Positions 21,294-30,763 of a stretch of 64,000 nucleotides of DNA are shown here, one piece after another. The DNA lies in the NCBI GenBank assembly GCA_022539475.1, contig VCMS01000120.1, forward strand, positions 228,043 to 292,042. The letters run 5' to 3'. How positions within the stretch are numbered: the first letter of the stretch is position 1; every line of letters starts with the position of its first letter. Under the pieces are notes generated by a model, which was not told the origin of the DNA, did not search any database, and saw only the letters and a list, made by a program, of their open reading frames with translations. The position numbers were made by a program, and so were the translations under genes. Source of the stretch: Gracilaria domingensis. Taxonomy: Eukaryota > Rhodophyta > Florideophyceae > Gracilariales > Gracilariaceae.

Positions 21294-22725
21294 CTAAAGT
21301 CCTTTCGAAATGACCAGATTCTTGGGGCGATGATGTGCATTGCGTTCTTGTTGTTCGGCAAGTTCGGTTGGGGAGGGCCAACAAAATTCTTCTGCATTGG
21401 ATGACGGCAAAACGGGGATCTTGATCAAACGACGAACGGTAGGCGGAGCGCACCAGCGAGTCATCATGTCAGTCCACACATTTTCGAGACCATTTATATG
21501 GAAACAGAGGTACGAGAAAGCGCTTAGGCGCACGGGCCAGCGGAGAACTTTCCGAATCGATGACTGACTGAGATCTGGGAGGAGCGATAGAGCATCAAAC
21601 AAAAACACCAAGTTGTTGTGATCAGTGAAGAGGTCAAATCCTCCAGCTGTGGCTGCCTACCAGTGCATGCGCTCCACAGTGGCCATGATGGCGAAACCTT
21701 CTTTCTCGAGAGTCGACCAGCCGAGTTGGGTTGGATTGAAACGCCAAGAACAAAACGCAAGCGGGGTGTGGCGCTGTTCGTTGTGTGGCTTCGCAAGGTC
21801 TTCGTATGCCATTTGTGTCACAATAACAGACCAATGAGAATCAGAAGCGTCGGTGTAGATGCAGAGGCGTTGCTCTTCGTCCCGATGAGCGAGCGTCACG
21901 GTTTGGGTGAGTGCTCTTTTGCAGTTTTCGAAGGCGCTGCTCTCATGTTCGTCCCATCCGAGGGAGTTCAACTGAACTGCTGCCACAGCGCGTTTGGTGC
22001 GTTTTCCAACGTGATCGTAAACGCGTTCCAGGAATTCATGCAGCGGAGAGATCAATTCAGTAAATCCTGGGATATGGTCTTCACCCACTGCATTGCGCAC
22101 ACGAACTGCTGGAGATGTGCGCCAGTTATCGGTGACTTCATAAGCACCAAGCCATCTAGCTGTTGCGGATCGTAGCGGACCCCATCGGCAGATACAATGC
22201 GACTACACCAACGAATTGACTTAGCAAACAGTATGCACTTTCGGGGGTGCAATCGAATGCAATAGTGAGCGCAGGTGCGGAAAAGAAGGCGGATGCCGTT
22301 CAGAAGTCCTGCGATGCTGTGACTGTGCAGCAGTATATAATCAAGCCAATATAGTAACTGACGGAGCAAGTCTTTGTGGAAAACATTGGCCAGCGCCGAC
22401 TGCAGAAGGGTTGTAGCATTGGTAGTGCCATGGAGCACCCTGGTGGGAGAGAAGACACCGTCAGGCGTAATGAAAGACTGGAGTTCTTGAGAGTTCTTAT
22501 CCAGAGGAACTGCCAGTAGCCGTGTGAGAGGTCAAGCGAGGCGAAGAAACGCGATTTCGCCAACTTCAGAAGCTCCTGTTCGACGTTCGGCATGGGGTAC
22601 TGATGCTTTACAGTGTGCTGGTTGACGGGGTGGAGGTCGACTGTGAAGCGGAATCGGGCTGCTCCCGGGTTCAGGACGATGAGAGGGGTTGACGCCCAGG
22701 GAGAGGAATGATTGGGGTAGGCCAT
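21294..22725 (-). pseudogene. RT and RNase H of Gypsy element 3
   Basis: RT pieces include RFTVDLHPVNQHTV and FFASLDLSHGYWQF (22725-22300) and the active-site region WLDYILLHS (22438-22052), where a Y-x-D-D loop is expected. RNase H follows with YTDASDSHWSVIVTQ and STLEKEGFAIM (22100-21657), and the connection VLRWPVRLSAF...ENVWTDMMTRW (21611-21294). The altered active site and at least three frame changes show decay. Confidence 0.78.
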
Positions 22726-22776
22726 GCCCGCCTGTATGAGCCCAGTGACGAAGCCATCCAGAAATTTGCGCTGCTC

Positions 22777-23727
22777 TTATGAGTGCTTGCGCAAGCGAAC
22801 TCGGACCGGGCCAGCGTCAGGAGTCAGAGAAATCTTCAGAGAGGCGACCTTGGCAGCCGGGCTGGAAGAGAGGGATGTCCGAAAGATGTTGAGGCTCTCC
22901 TGGACAATCTGTTTCAATGTGCATGCGTGCTCTTCAGGAAAGCCGTTTTCCACGGCACTGGCAACCATGACAGTGACTGCTTCGTAAATGTCGCTCTCTT
23001 GGTCAGCGTCAGCAGGGTCAAGGAGTGCTGGGTCAGGAAAGGGATTCTCGTCACGACGGGCGGTGTCGTAGACAACTCGAGGCCGATCGGGTGATGATGG
23101 CGATGTATTGGCGGGTACGACGCTCATGCGAGCAATCATCAGACGACTGACATAGCCCTATGTCGAGAGTGAGGTGGGGTTTCCAACGTCGGAACAGTCC
23201 GAGCCGTTGAGGGCAGACCTGTTGTTGTCCAAAAGCGTATGGGTGTCTACACGTAGGTGCTGCAGGACGGGTCTTCCGATGAAGAGGTGTTCACATGCTA
23301 AATCATCGTCAGCTACCAAGAAAAAGATGTTCATGAGCGCGAGGTTTCCAGACGCCAGGTGAAGGATGGTGCGAGGCGCAGTCCAAGTCCGTAAGAAAGA
23401 AAACATCTGCGCTGTATTCTGATGCCCTTTTTTCAGAGCGGCTGCTAAAGACACCTTCTGAATGGCAGAGATCTTTCCAATCCCTTCCATAGCAGCGTCC
23501 TCGGCCAGCCGTGGTGAGACGATACGCTCATCGCTGCCATCGTCGCAGCGCCAAGTCGTATCGATGGATGTGATTCCATCAGAAACCGTCACATAGCAAG
23601 CCAGCAAGGCGTTCTGCTGAGAAGGTTGTAGTCGTGCAACGACACCGGAGTTGTTACGTTTGGCTTTTTGCCCGCGTGTGGACCGCGAAGGACCATCGGC
23701 GGCCTTCCTTGCTGGGAGTTCGGACAT
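22777..23727 (-). pseudogene. Protease region of Gypsy element 3
   Basis: The frame 23727-23158 has a retropepsin-like start (WRCDDGSDERIVS, with DDGS in place of DSGS) and the downstream LFIGRPVLQHLRVDT segment. The frame 23139-22777 links it to RT. It would process the polyprotein if intact. Confidence 0.6.
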
Positions 23728-23993
23728 CAGATTTTCCTATTCGGCCTCTGTGGCCTTGGGACAGTCATCAATACAACGACGGGCGCCATCAGCCTTTCAA
23801 GGCGGATGCGGGCAAGGTGGTTGTCGTTTCCCTTTCTGGTTGGTTGATTTCGCTGTGCCATCTGTGTTTCCAGATGAAGAGTCAGCCCCCGTTCTGCTGC
23901 GAGTGGTGCTTGCATTGCTGTTACTCCGGTTCTACGTCTTGGATGAACGTGCCCGGGACGGTGGACCCGTGTCAACAATTTGAACAGCTTCAA

Positions 23994-25455
23994 CGACTGT
24001 GAGTGCGTGCTTCATAAATCCCTTGAAGTCCTTCCGGAGCGGTGCGTAAACCAGTTCCAGATCGCTTTCGAGGCGTTGTTGCAGAGATCCAAGCTTCACA
24101 GCTGATACGATGTGTCTAACGGCGAGTTTAGAGTGGTCTTTCGCCACCCATGACAAGCCATTACGACGAAGAATGGACACATATAAAGTGAATTGTAGTG
24201 CAAGGCATTCGGATATATACTCGCTTTCGCATCGAAGTCGATGGTACCTGCAGTGCATTGGAGATTGAGCACAGTTGCAGTATGTGCCACAGCATTGCTG
24301 GCTTGGTTTACAAGTGTGGCACGATTGAACGCCAGTGTCACAGCATTGCTGATAATTTAGATATTTATTTCGATAGTTTCGCACCTATTGTAGGGAGTAT
24401 ACTACAGCATATAGTGGCTCGGCCCTCGGCCTTTGCCGCCAAATAAACTCCCCATCCTGGCTTAAACCATCGTTCTTGGCTCTAAGCCGCACCGCCTTCG
24501 CGTGTTCCCGCACCTCCTTGGGGGTTGGCCGCGTCGTGCACGGTTAGTTTAACCACTCTGCTCAACAGGAGCGTCACCGACTTCTTCGTGGTTATTTCAG
24601 TAATTATTACACACTTTCGTGGATTCTCACACCTTTATACGTTTTCTGTCTCCCATTCTGGTCTCTTGTGGCTCGCCCACTATGTCCCTTTCGTTGGGTT
24701 GTTCGTTTTCCTTTTCCCACTTTTGTGGTTCTCTTTTGCCCCCTTCTCTCGGGTTTATTGTCCACTTTTAAGTGGTCTGTAGACTTCCGAGTCATTGTCG
24801 TTGTCTTCACTACTTTTTTGGATTGTTTCACCTCATCAGAGAGATACACACACGCTCACGTGGATCTCCACCCGACTTCTCGGCCATCTCACACCCTCAC
24901 ACGTTTATCGTGAAGGTAGATCCCGGTTTACGATCAGCTCGTACATCTACCCGTGAGTGTCTACCCGTGAGTGGCTCTATTGCTGTTGCTTCCTTACTGA
25001 GGGGAAGGCTCCGAACACCTTCGTGCCTTTCTCCCGTTTTCGGGGTTTGCACCACATTGAGTCTTCCGACGTAGAAGTCGTGTTGAGCCTAGCGAGCTGG
25101 TTTCGTGCAAATTATGGTTTACCACCTTGAATTAGTGGAGAACACAGATCTTTTTCTGGTGGAAGTCGTGGTTGACTACGTTCGTGTTTGGCTTCGTCTT
25201 TCCGCGTTCTGGTTGTTAGTTTCGCTCAGTTCTGTACTGCTGGCTCACCCTATTTCCGTAATTTGTCATTCTCGTCGGTACGGTGTTGCTACTGTAGAAA
25301 TTTCTACCAGCTACTCTGGTAGAATCGCCTACTATCGTAGTGCGTGGTTCCCGTCGATACGGTCGCGTCTATCAACTCTTGTGTGTTACACAGGCTTGAG
25401 GTTTTAATCTACAGTTTTCTGGTTTTCTTGACTCCCTGTGGAAGTCGTTCCGACA
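23994..25455. other. Intergenic region between two retroelements
   Basis: No gene is supported. It is rich in pyrimidine tracts at 24520-24760 and contains a short direct repeat GTG(C/T)CACAGCATTGCTG near 24285 and 24335. It probably holds the 5' part of Gypsy element 3 and the leader or LTR of the element starting at about 25456, but LTR ends were not delimited. Confidence 0.4.
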
Positions 25456-26119
25456 TGTGTCAAGCGGCCAGAAGGCAAATTCAAGTCCTACGTGAACAGC
25501 AGGATGCCCTCGCAGAGGAAGTTGAAGTACTGCAATGCAGGTTGGAACACACCTCTGTAAAGGATATGCCTGAGAGTGGTTTTGATTCCGACTCGAATCT
25601 AGCCGAATCGTCGTAGTCAACTCAAACGTCTCACAGTTCAACCGGTTCGAGCTCGTCAGATTGGTCTTCAGACTCTTCCTCCGATATTTGGAGTTATAAT
25701 CGCTCCCTAACAGAAGATTTCTGGCCCGACACGGATGCATTGGTCACCATTAATGTGGAAGCTCACCTGCAATCGGCAGATGCTCTCCGTTTTCACGGGT
25801 TACGAGATCTTCGCAAGAGTGATGTACGCCAACATGGTGGTCTTGTATTGGAGTATGCCCGCCAAGCGGTGCCCTCCAAGCCGTGTACTGTGATGAGCTC
25901 CTTCAGGTTTCTGATGGTCAAAGACCTGGAATTATCTGCCATGCCTGCTATGGACACGGTCACATGTCGTCAGATTGTCACCTTCCCTTGAGGGAATGGT
26001 CCTCTGTTGCTAACAATTATGAGGGTCTCACTCCAGAGAAGGCTGCATCCGTTCCAATGACGTCGTATCTTCGTGCGAAGGCCGATTTCTCACCGATTAG
26101 TCCGGCTCGTCAACCGTGA
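25456..26119 (+). pseudogene. Gag remnant with zinc knuckle
   Basis: A short coiled-coil-like start (RRQIQVLREQQDALAEEVEVL) at 25456-25616 ends in a stop. Sequence in shifted frames continues to the nucleocapsid knuckle CHACYGHGHMSSDC (C-x2-C-x4-H-x4-C) followed by a region matching the gag tail of element 1. At least two frame changes are needed. Confidence 0.6.
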
Positions 26120-26368
26120 ATCGCGTTGTCAAACACTGCTTCGCAAGCTGTCGAACCTTACCATTTTAGTACGGACGTTGCTGCGAGCCCCCACTGCTAG
26201 TGGTTCAGGATTCTGAGGCTCCGCCCCAGGCGGTCGAGTCCCAGAAAAACTGGTAAAGGGAGTCTCCACTTCTGGAGAGGCGTCCTCAATGTCGAGATTG
26301 CTGACGCCCGAGACTTCTCTGCCTCGCTCCCAGGTCAAATCCTTACCAGAAACCAGGCCGTCTCAGAC

Positions 26369-27850
26369 ATGGACTCTGAACACTTCGGTGTTTTGCGTCG
26401 ACCGTGGAAACGGGTTCATCACAACCGGCTCCCGGATCGAGTCATGGTCATGTCGAAGCGACACTTTAAAGTGTTCGCCGACATTGGCCACTCCACCCAG
26501 TTCATGGTGCGTTATCTCACTGTTTTGGATACAGGCTCTGGTCCGAACTTTTTCGTAGAATTACTGCTACCGCAGTTTGTGCGTGATCATATCCGCGATT
26601 GCGTGCTTCCCGATGTCGCTGATGCGAAGGACAACCCGTTGTCAACGGTTGGAAGGACAGAAATGGTTGTTCGCTTGGGATACACAGTTGTGAACCTCGA
26701 CTTTATTGTGTGTCGGTCATTGCCTGCCCCCATTATTTTGGGTCGTGACTTTTGTGACAAGTTTATCGAAGCCATTAGACCCCGCTCAAAGCGTGTTGAT
26801 TTAGCCGATGGTTCTTCAATTCCAATCGTGCGTCGTCCGCATAAGCGTGCGTCGAAGAAGAAGTTTCTTCTACCTGCAGCACAGGAATATCTACCGGCTT
26901 CCCGGGAATCTAACAAGCTTCGTGTTTACGGATCGCTTTTTATACCACCGCAATCCCAAGCTTGGGTTCAAGTCAGTTCCCGTCATCACGGAGTTCGATT
27001 TGTTCAACAGGTTCCTTTACTGTCAAACAGGCACAATCTCGGGTTCGCGGATGTACTCGTTCAGGTTGAACCTGACAAACCGTTTACGGTTTTGGTTTCC
27101 AAAATTGGACAAAAGCACCAGTATCTGGCACACAACCAAGTTATTGGATCCGTTCTGCCTCATCCTATGGCAGTTGCCACCTCTGAGGGACTTGCTTTCG
27201 ATGCGATCAGTCTACTTCACTCCGAGGAGGAGGAAAATGATTCGAAACATTCGAAGATAGACCCGAATGATTCGAAGTTACTGCCTATGTCAATGGTTGT
27301 GTTTGCCAAGCTGTCGGATGGATCTTGGTTTGCATCTCTCGACTACCGTCGGTCTAACGCGACAAAGGTCGAAACAAGGTCCTCTGCGAAGAGAGATGAT
27401 GCTCAGCTACTGCTGGATAGAGTACCGTATTCTACGAATTATGAGATATGCTGGAAGCTATGGCTCACAGAAATGCCAGCTGCCGTACAGCGTGCGATGA
27501 ATCGCGCTTGCGAACGGCTCGTCAAGAAGCAACACGCTATTGAGCGGACATTTTCAAACACTCATGGTGATGATGCTTCTCCAAAGAGCGTTGAAGTAGT
27601 TAATGATCCCGTTCTTACGATGGAAACTACAGTTTCTGTACAAGTGGATATTCAACCTGTGGGACAGGGAATGCTTATGCGTCCCGAATCTTTGGGTATC
27701 CCAAGATTACCGAACCTATCGGACGTTGGCCAGAATGGCCTTGCTTTTCTCACGCAACCGCGCGGCGTTTATCCCCGTCGGTTGGGTGTTTCTACCACCT
27801 CCCATGACGCTCCGTCTGAGGAGGGGGAGGAGGACTCAAGTTCTCCTTGA
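26369..27850 (+). CDS. Fused protease / RT-remnant / integrase-remnant frame, 493 aa
   Basis: An uninterrupted ATG frame. Residues 1-160 are a retropepsin-like domain (active site LDTGSGPNF at about residue 57, PAPIILGRDF near 118). Residues up to about 260 match the protease-RT linker of element 1. At about residue 315 a stub of the RT palm appears (GSWFASLDYRRSNATKVE, compare RFCIDYSRLNAVTVE in element 1). At about 365 a stub of the integrase tail appears (WKLWLTEMPAAVQRAMNRA). The rest is a low-complexity tail. The deletions keep the frame open. This may be chance, a non-autonomous donor, or a retained protease-like protein. Confidence 0.7.
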   Translation: MDSEHFGVLRRPWKRVHHNRLPDRVMVMSKRHFKVFADIGHSTQFMVRYLTVLDTGSGPNFFVELLLPQFVRDHIRDCVLPDVADAKDNPLSTVGRTEMVVRLGYTVVNLDFIVCRSLPAPIILGRDFCDKFIEAIRPRSKRVDLADGSSIPIVRRPHKRASKKKFLLPAAQEYLPASRESNKLRVYGSLFIPPQSQAWVQVSSRHHGVRFVQQVPLLSNRHNLGFADVLVQVEPDKPFTVLVSKIGQKHQYLAHNQVIGSVLPHPMAVATSEGLAFDAISLLHSEEEENDSKHSKIDPNDSKLLPMSMVVFAKLSDGSWFASLDYRRSNATKVETRSSAKRDDAQLLLDRVPYSTNYEICWKLWLTEMPAAVQRAMNRACERLVKKQHAIERTFSNTHGDDASPKSVEVVNDPVLTMETTVSVQVDIQPVGQGMLMRPESLGIPRLPNLSDVGQNGLAFLTQPRGVYPRRLGVSTTSHDAPSEEGEEDSSSP

Positions 27851-28970
27851 GAATCGTTAAGCGCTACTGCGCGTCATAATTCCTGTGTAACGCGAACGAC
27901 TGGACACATCAAGAAAGATTTCAGTGGACCGGAAGTTCCGTTAGTATGTGAATCGTCTCCTATTCCAGATTCTGGAGCTGTCGCCGAACCTTCGTTGATG
28001 GAGAGTACCGCACTTGCGTATGATGTTGTCCGAAATCGGGATTCTGATTCGGCTTCAATGCCACGCAGTGAAGTGTTGCTCGCCGTGGCGGATTCTCTGA
28101 AGGACGCTTCCCTCGCTCATGAGAATTTACCGGTTTCACCGTCGTTATCCGACACCAAATCTTTGGAACTACAGTCTACAGTCCGTGAGACACGGTTCGT
28201 TGTCAACAGCGTTGCTGGAATCTCAGAAGATGGCACTCGCGTGCCTTTTTGAATCGAGGACTTTGGAGACGCAGTACCGAACTGATCAGGATGGTTTCCC
28301 GACAACCGAGTCGACAGAGGACACCGCACCATTCGGAAAAGTAGACACACACAACGTGGTTGGTTTTGAGAATTGTATTCGCAGTCGCGACCGTAGGCAG
28401 AGTATCTCGGTTTCACCGGACAGTCATGTCGCCGATGCGCCGGTTCTTCCAGGTGATTCGCACATTCACCACGGCACATCCTCGGCTTCGAGTGAATTTG
28501 TTGTCCCAGCAAACGCTGGTTTGGCCTTGAACGCTCCTGATGGAGATACAACTCACCGTCTTGCACGGAATCTCGGCACGCAGACCTTGATGAAGTCTGA
28601 GCTGCACGCTACAAGCGACGCTGTTATGCCCAGATGTTTGGAGTCCCCGGCACAGCCGTTGCACGAGCCCACACTGTAGGAGGCGGATTGCACCACAGCG
28701 TGGAGGTCTCTGGACCACTAAATGGAAGTTGCACTTGACTGCACGGAACGTGGCCCACGGATGGCACCAATCAGCGCCCGTGGCGGTGAACTCCAACGCG
28801 CTCAGTGCACAGTTGCACAACCCACTCCGTCGTGCTCTGCACCTTCAAGACGTGAAAATGTTCTCAATCTCGCTGAGCGGGATACGGATGCTCACCATGG
28901 ACATCCTTTGGCGTCCCCTTCAAGGGTGATTCAGGCTCGTCTGTCTCTTGCAGATGCTAGTTTTTGGCGA

Positions 28971-29068
28971 GGGTCGTCCAGAAATTGGCAAGGGTCGTCC
29001 AGTAAATTTTTTGAAAAAATATCGAGATCAATTATTTCAAAATTTGGAGATAATTGCTTGGGTCGTCC
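28971..29068. repeat. Subterminal GGGTCGTCC repeats, copy 1
   Basis: Three copies at 28971, 28992 and 29060, two of them followed by AG and one by GG. They lie within 130 bases of the element's left end and recur in copy 2. Such subterminal repeats often bind transposase in the CACTA/CMC group. That role is an inference here. Confidence 0.55.
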
Positions 29069-29368
29069 GGAATCGCTGTGCAATAAATACTGGTGGGTTT
29101 TCCACTCGTGCTAGTTCTTTAGTCGAGGGCTACCTGAACTGTATTTCGCGAAGTCTAGGTTCAGTTTCCATTAAGGTGCACATTACACGATACCTTCTGC
29201 GGAATGATACCCTGCAACGCATGGAATACTAGTGCTAGTACAGATGATGCCCATTATGAAATCATACCGTTTTATTCGAATCTATTCTTCTATCGACCGC
29301 TTTTGCTAACCACTACTTCGCTATATTACATGTACCATATCCCCATGATGGAGCGGGTGTAGGCTCAA

Positions 29369-29519
29369 TCTGCGGCAGATGCCGCAGACTGCACGTCCAC
29401 CATCGGCTGTATCGGTAGAACAAATACGCACTCCGAGAGGATGAGGGGCGAAGCGCCTCATCCTCTCCGTTCCTCATGTAGGGAACCATGCCCAGATGCA
29501 TGGTTCCCTACTTGAGGAA
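29369..29519. repeat. Cluster of three hairpins, copy 1
   Basis: TCTGCGGC-AGAT-GCCGCAGA at 29369-29388. A GAGAGGATGAGG(G)GCG stem around GAA at 29435-29467. A stem GTAGGGAACCATGC with loop CCAGAT at 29478-29511, extending outward to about 29519. The same hairpins occur in copy 2 near 58733-58882. The second is fully complementary in copy 2 and has one mismatch here. Confidence 0.8.
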
Positions 29520-29561
29520 CCTGCACCTGCAACTCGTGAGCTACGTCCGCATCAAAAATCA

Positions 29562-30080
29562 TTTACCTGTATACGCAAGCGGAAAGTATCCATAAGTTAG
29601 TCAATGATCCGTTGGATACATTTGAAATACGATGGAACGTACCAATGATAAAGCAAAACAGAAACGTTGCGCTAGAAAAGTCGAGGGACCTAGTAACTCG
29701 CAAAATGAAAAAGAAGAAGGAAACGGATCGGTTAGATTACCAGCCCACCATCATCGTAAAGCGCGAAAGGTGTCGAAGCGAGAACTCACAAGCAAGGACA
29801 CCAAGAATGCCCATGCAGCAAACATACCGCAAGATGCGATAAACGAAAGAGCCGCCTATGTCCCAACCAAGTATCAGAATCGCCTATCCCGAACAGCCAG
29901 AGATCGATCTTGAGAGACGAAATGAAATTGGTCGTTTACCTGTATACGCAAGCAGAAAGTATCCATAAGTTAGTAAATGCTCCGTTGGATACAGTTGAAA
30001 TGCGATAGAACGTACCATTGATAGAGCAAAACAGAAACGTTGCGCTAGAAAAGTCGAGGGACCTAGTAACTCGCAAAAGT
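29562..30080. repeat. 374-bp tandem units, copy 1 (one full and one partial)
   Basis: The unit begins near TTTACCTGTATACGCAAGC at 29562 and again at 29935. The second unit stops after about 145 bases at CTCGCAAAAG. Copy 2 of the transposon carries two full units and a partial one. A short basic reading frame runs through a unit but is broken in this copy. Confidence 0.85.
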
Positions 30081-30334
30081 AACCCAAAGCCTTTTTCCTG
30101 CCGTTTACATGTCGCAGAGCGCGAAGAGACGTGGTTGGTTAGTTTAGAACAAAGATACGTAGAAGGAAATGGAAGCACGTACGAAAAGACTGCACAGAAA
30201 GACTGCACGGAATAGATCCGTGAGATACGGATGCTGTCCGCTTTATGGAGGCGTTCGACGAGGGCGGAGAAAGAGAATGAGGTACGCTTCATGTCCGCTT
30301 AATGGAATCCATTCTCATCACGCTACTTCGTAAT

Positions 30335-30398
30335 CCGTCGTACTTTTTTCCGCCCTCGCACTTCGTAGCGAGTGCGAGGGCGGAAAAAAGTACGACGG
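30335..30398. repeat. Perfect 28-bp-arm hairpin upstream of the transposase, copy 1
   Basis: Arms 30335-30362 and 30371-30398 are fully complementary around the loop TCGTAGCG. It lies about 365 bases upstream of the transposase ATG. In copy 2 the corresponding hairpin has a single mismatch. Confidence 0.92.
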
Positions 30399-30763
30399 AG
30401 CGGAGTGGAACGCGAGGATGGCACGGATCACGACGGTAACAAAAGGTCGGACGTCGGACGGGCGGGGGCGGCGGCGGAGGGAAGAGATTTATTTTTCTGT
30501 GCGAGATTGGACAAGTGTACAGCGTAGAACGTTGGGAAACCACAGGTTTATAACCAGTGGTAGATAATACGAGAAGTACACCCTTGTCTTGAGGTCGACG
30601 TGTACCTACGTACCTTTTTGAACGAAAGCACGTGATTTAAACTCAAAATATATTCTCCGTTCTGAGCAAGACGTCGATATTGACTGTCGCTCGACCTCCT
30701 TCTCCCTTCGGACGGCCTTCCCTTGCAGTCTTTGTCGTCGTTTCTCGTTCATTTCTTCTTCCC

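Larger units (their letters stand above)
20028..23993 (-). mobile_element. Ty3/Gypsy element 3 (different family), heavily decayed
   Basis: Read on the minus strand, the order is protease-like region, RT, RNase H, integrase, integrase C-terminal region and a chromodomain-like end. Every domain is split over several frames and catalytic residues are altered. The protein style (a GSDE protease motif, ENVWTDMMTRW after RNase H, and an LHCS / VPRPFG linker in integrase) differs clearly from element 1. It resembles a Gypsy lineage I associate with oomycetes. This is recognition from memory, not a search result. Confidence 0.82.
25456..28679 (+). mobile_element. Internally deleted relative of Gypsy element 1
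   Basis: On the plus strand a gag remnant with a CHACYGHGHMSSDC zinc knuckle (near 25930) is followed by a protease almost colinear with that of element 1. Short remnants of RT and integrase follow, then a low-complexity integrase tail (28119-28679). Most of RT, RNase H and the integrase core are missing. Its right side is interrupted or abutted at 28938 by the DNA transposon. Confidence 0.75.

Noticed and set aside
29562-30080. CRISPR-like array
   Set aside because: The units are 374 bases with no spacer-repeat alternation, in a eukaryotic transposon.
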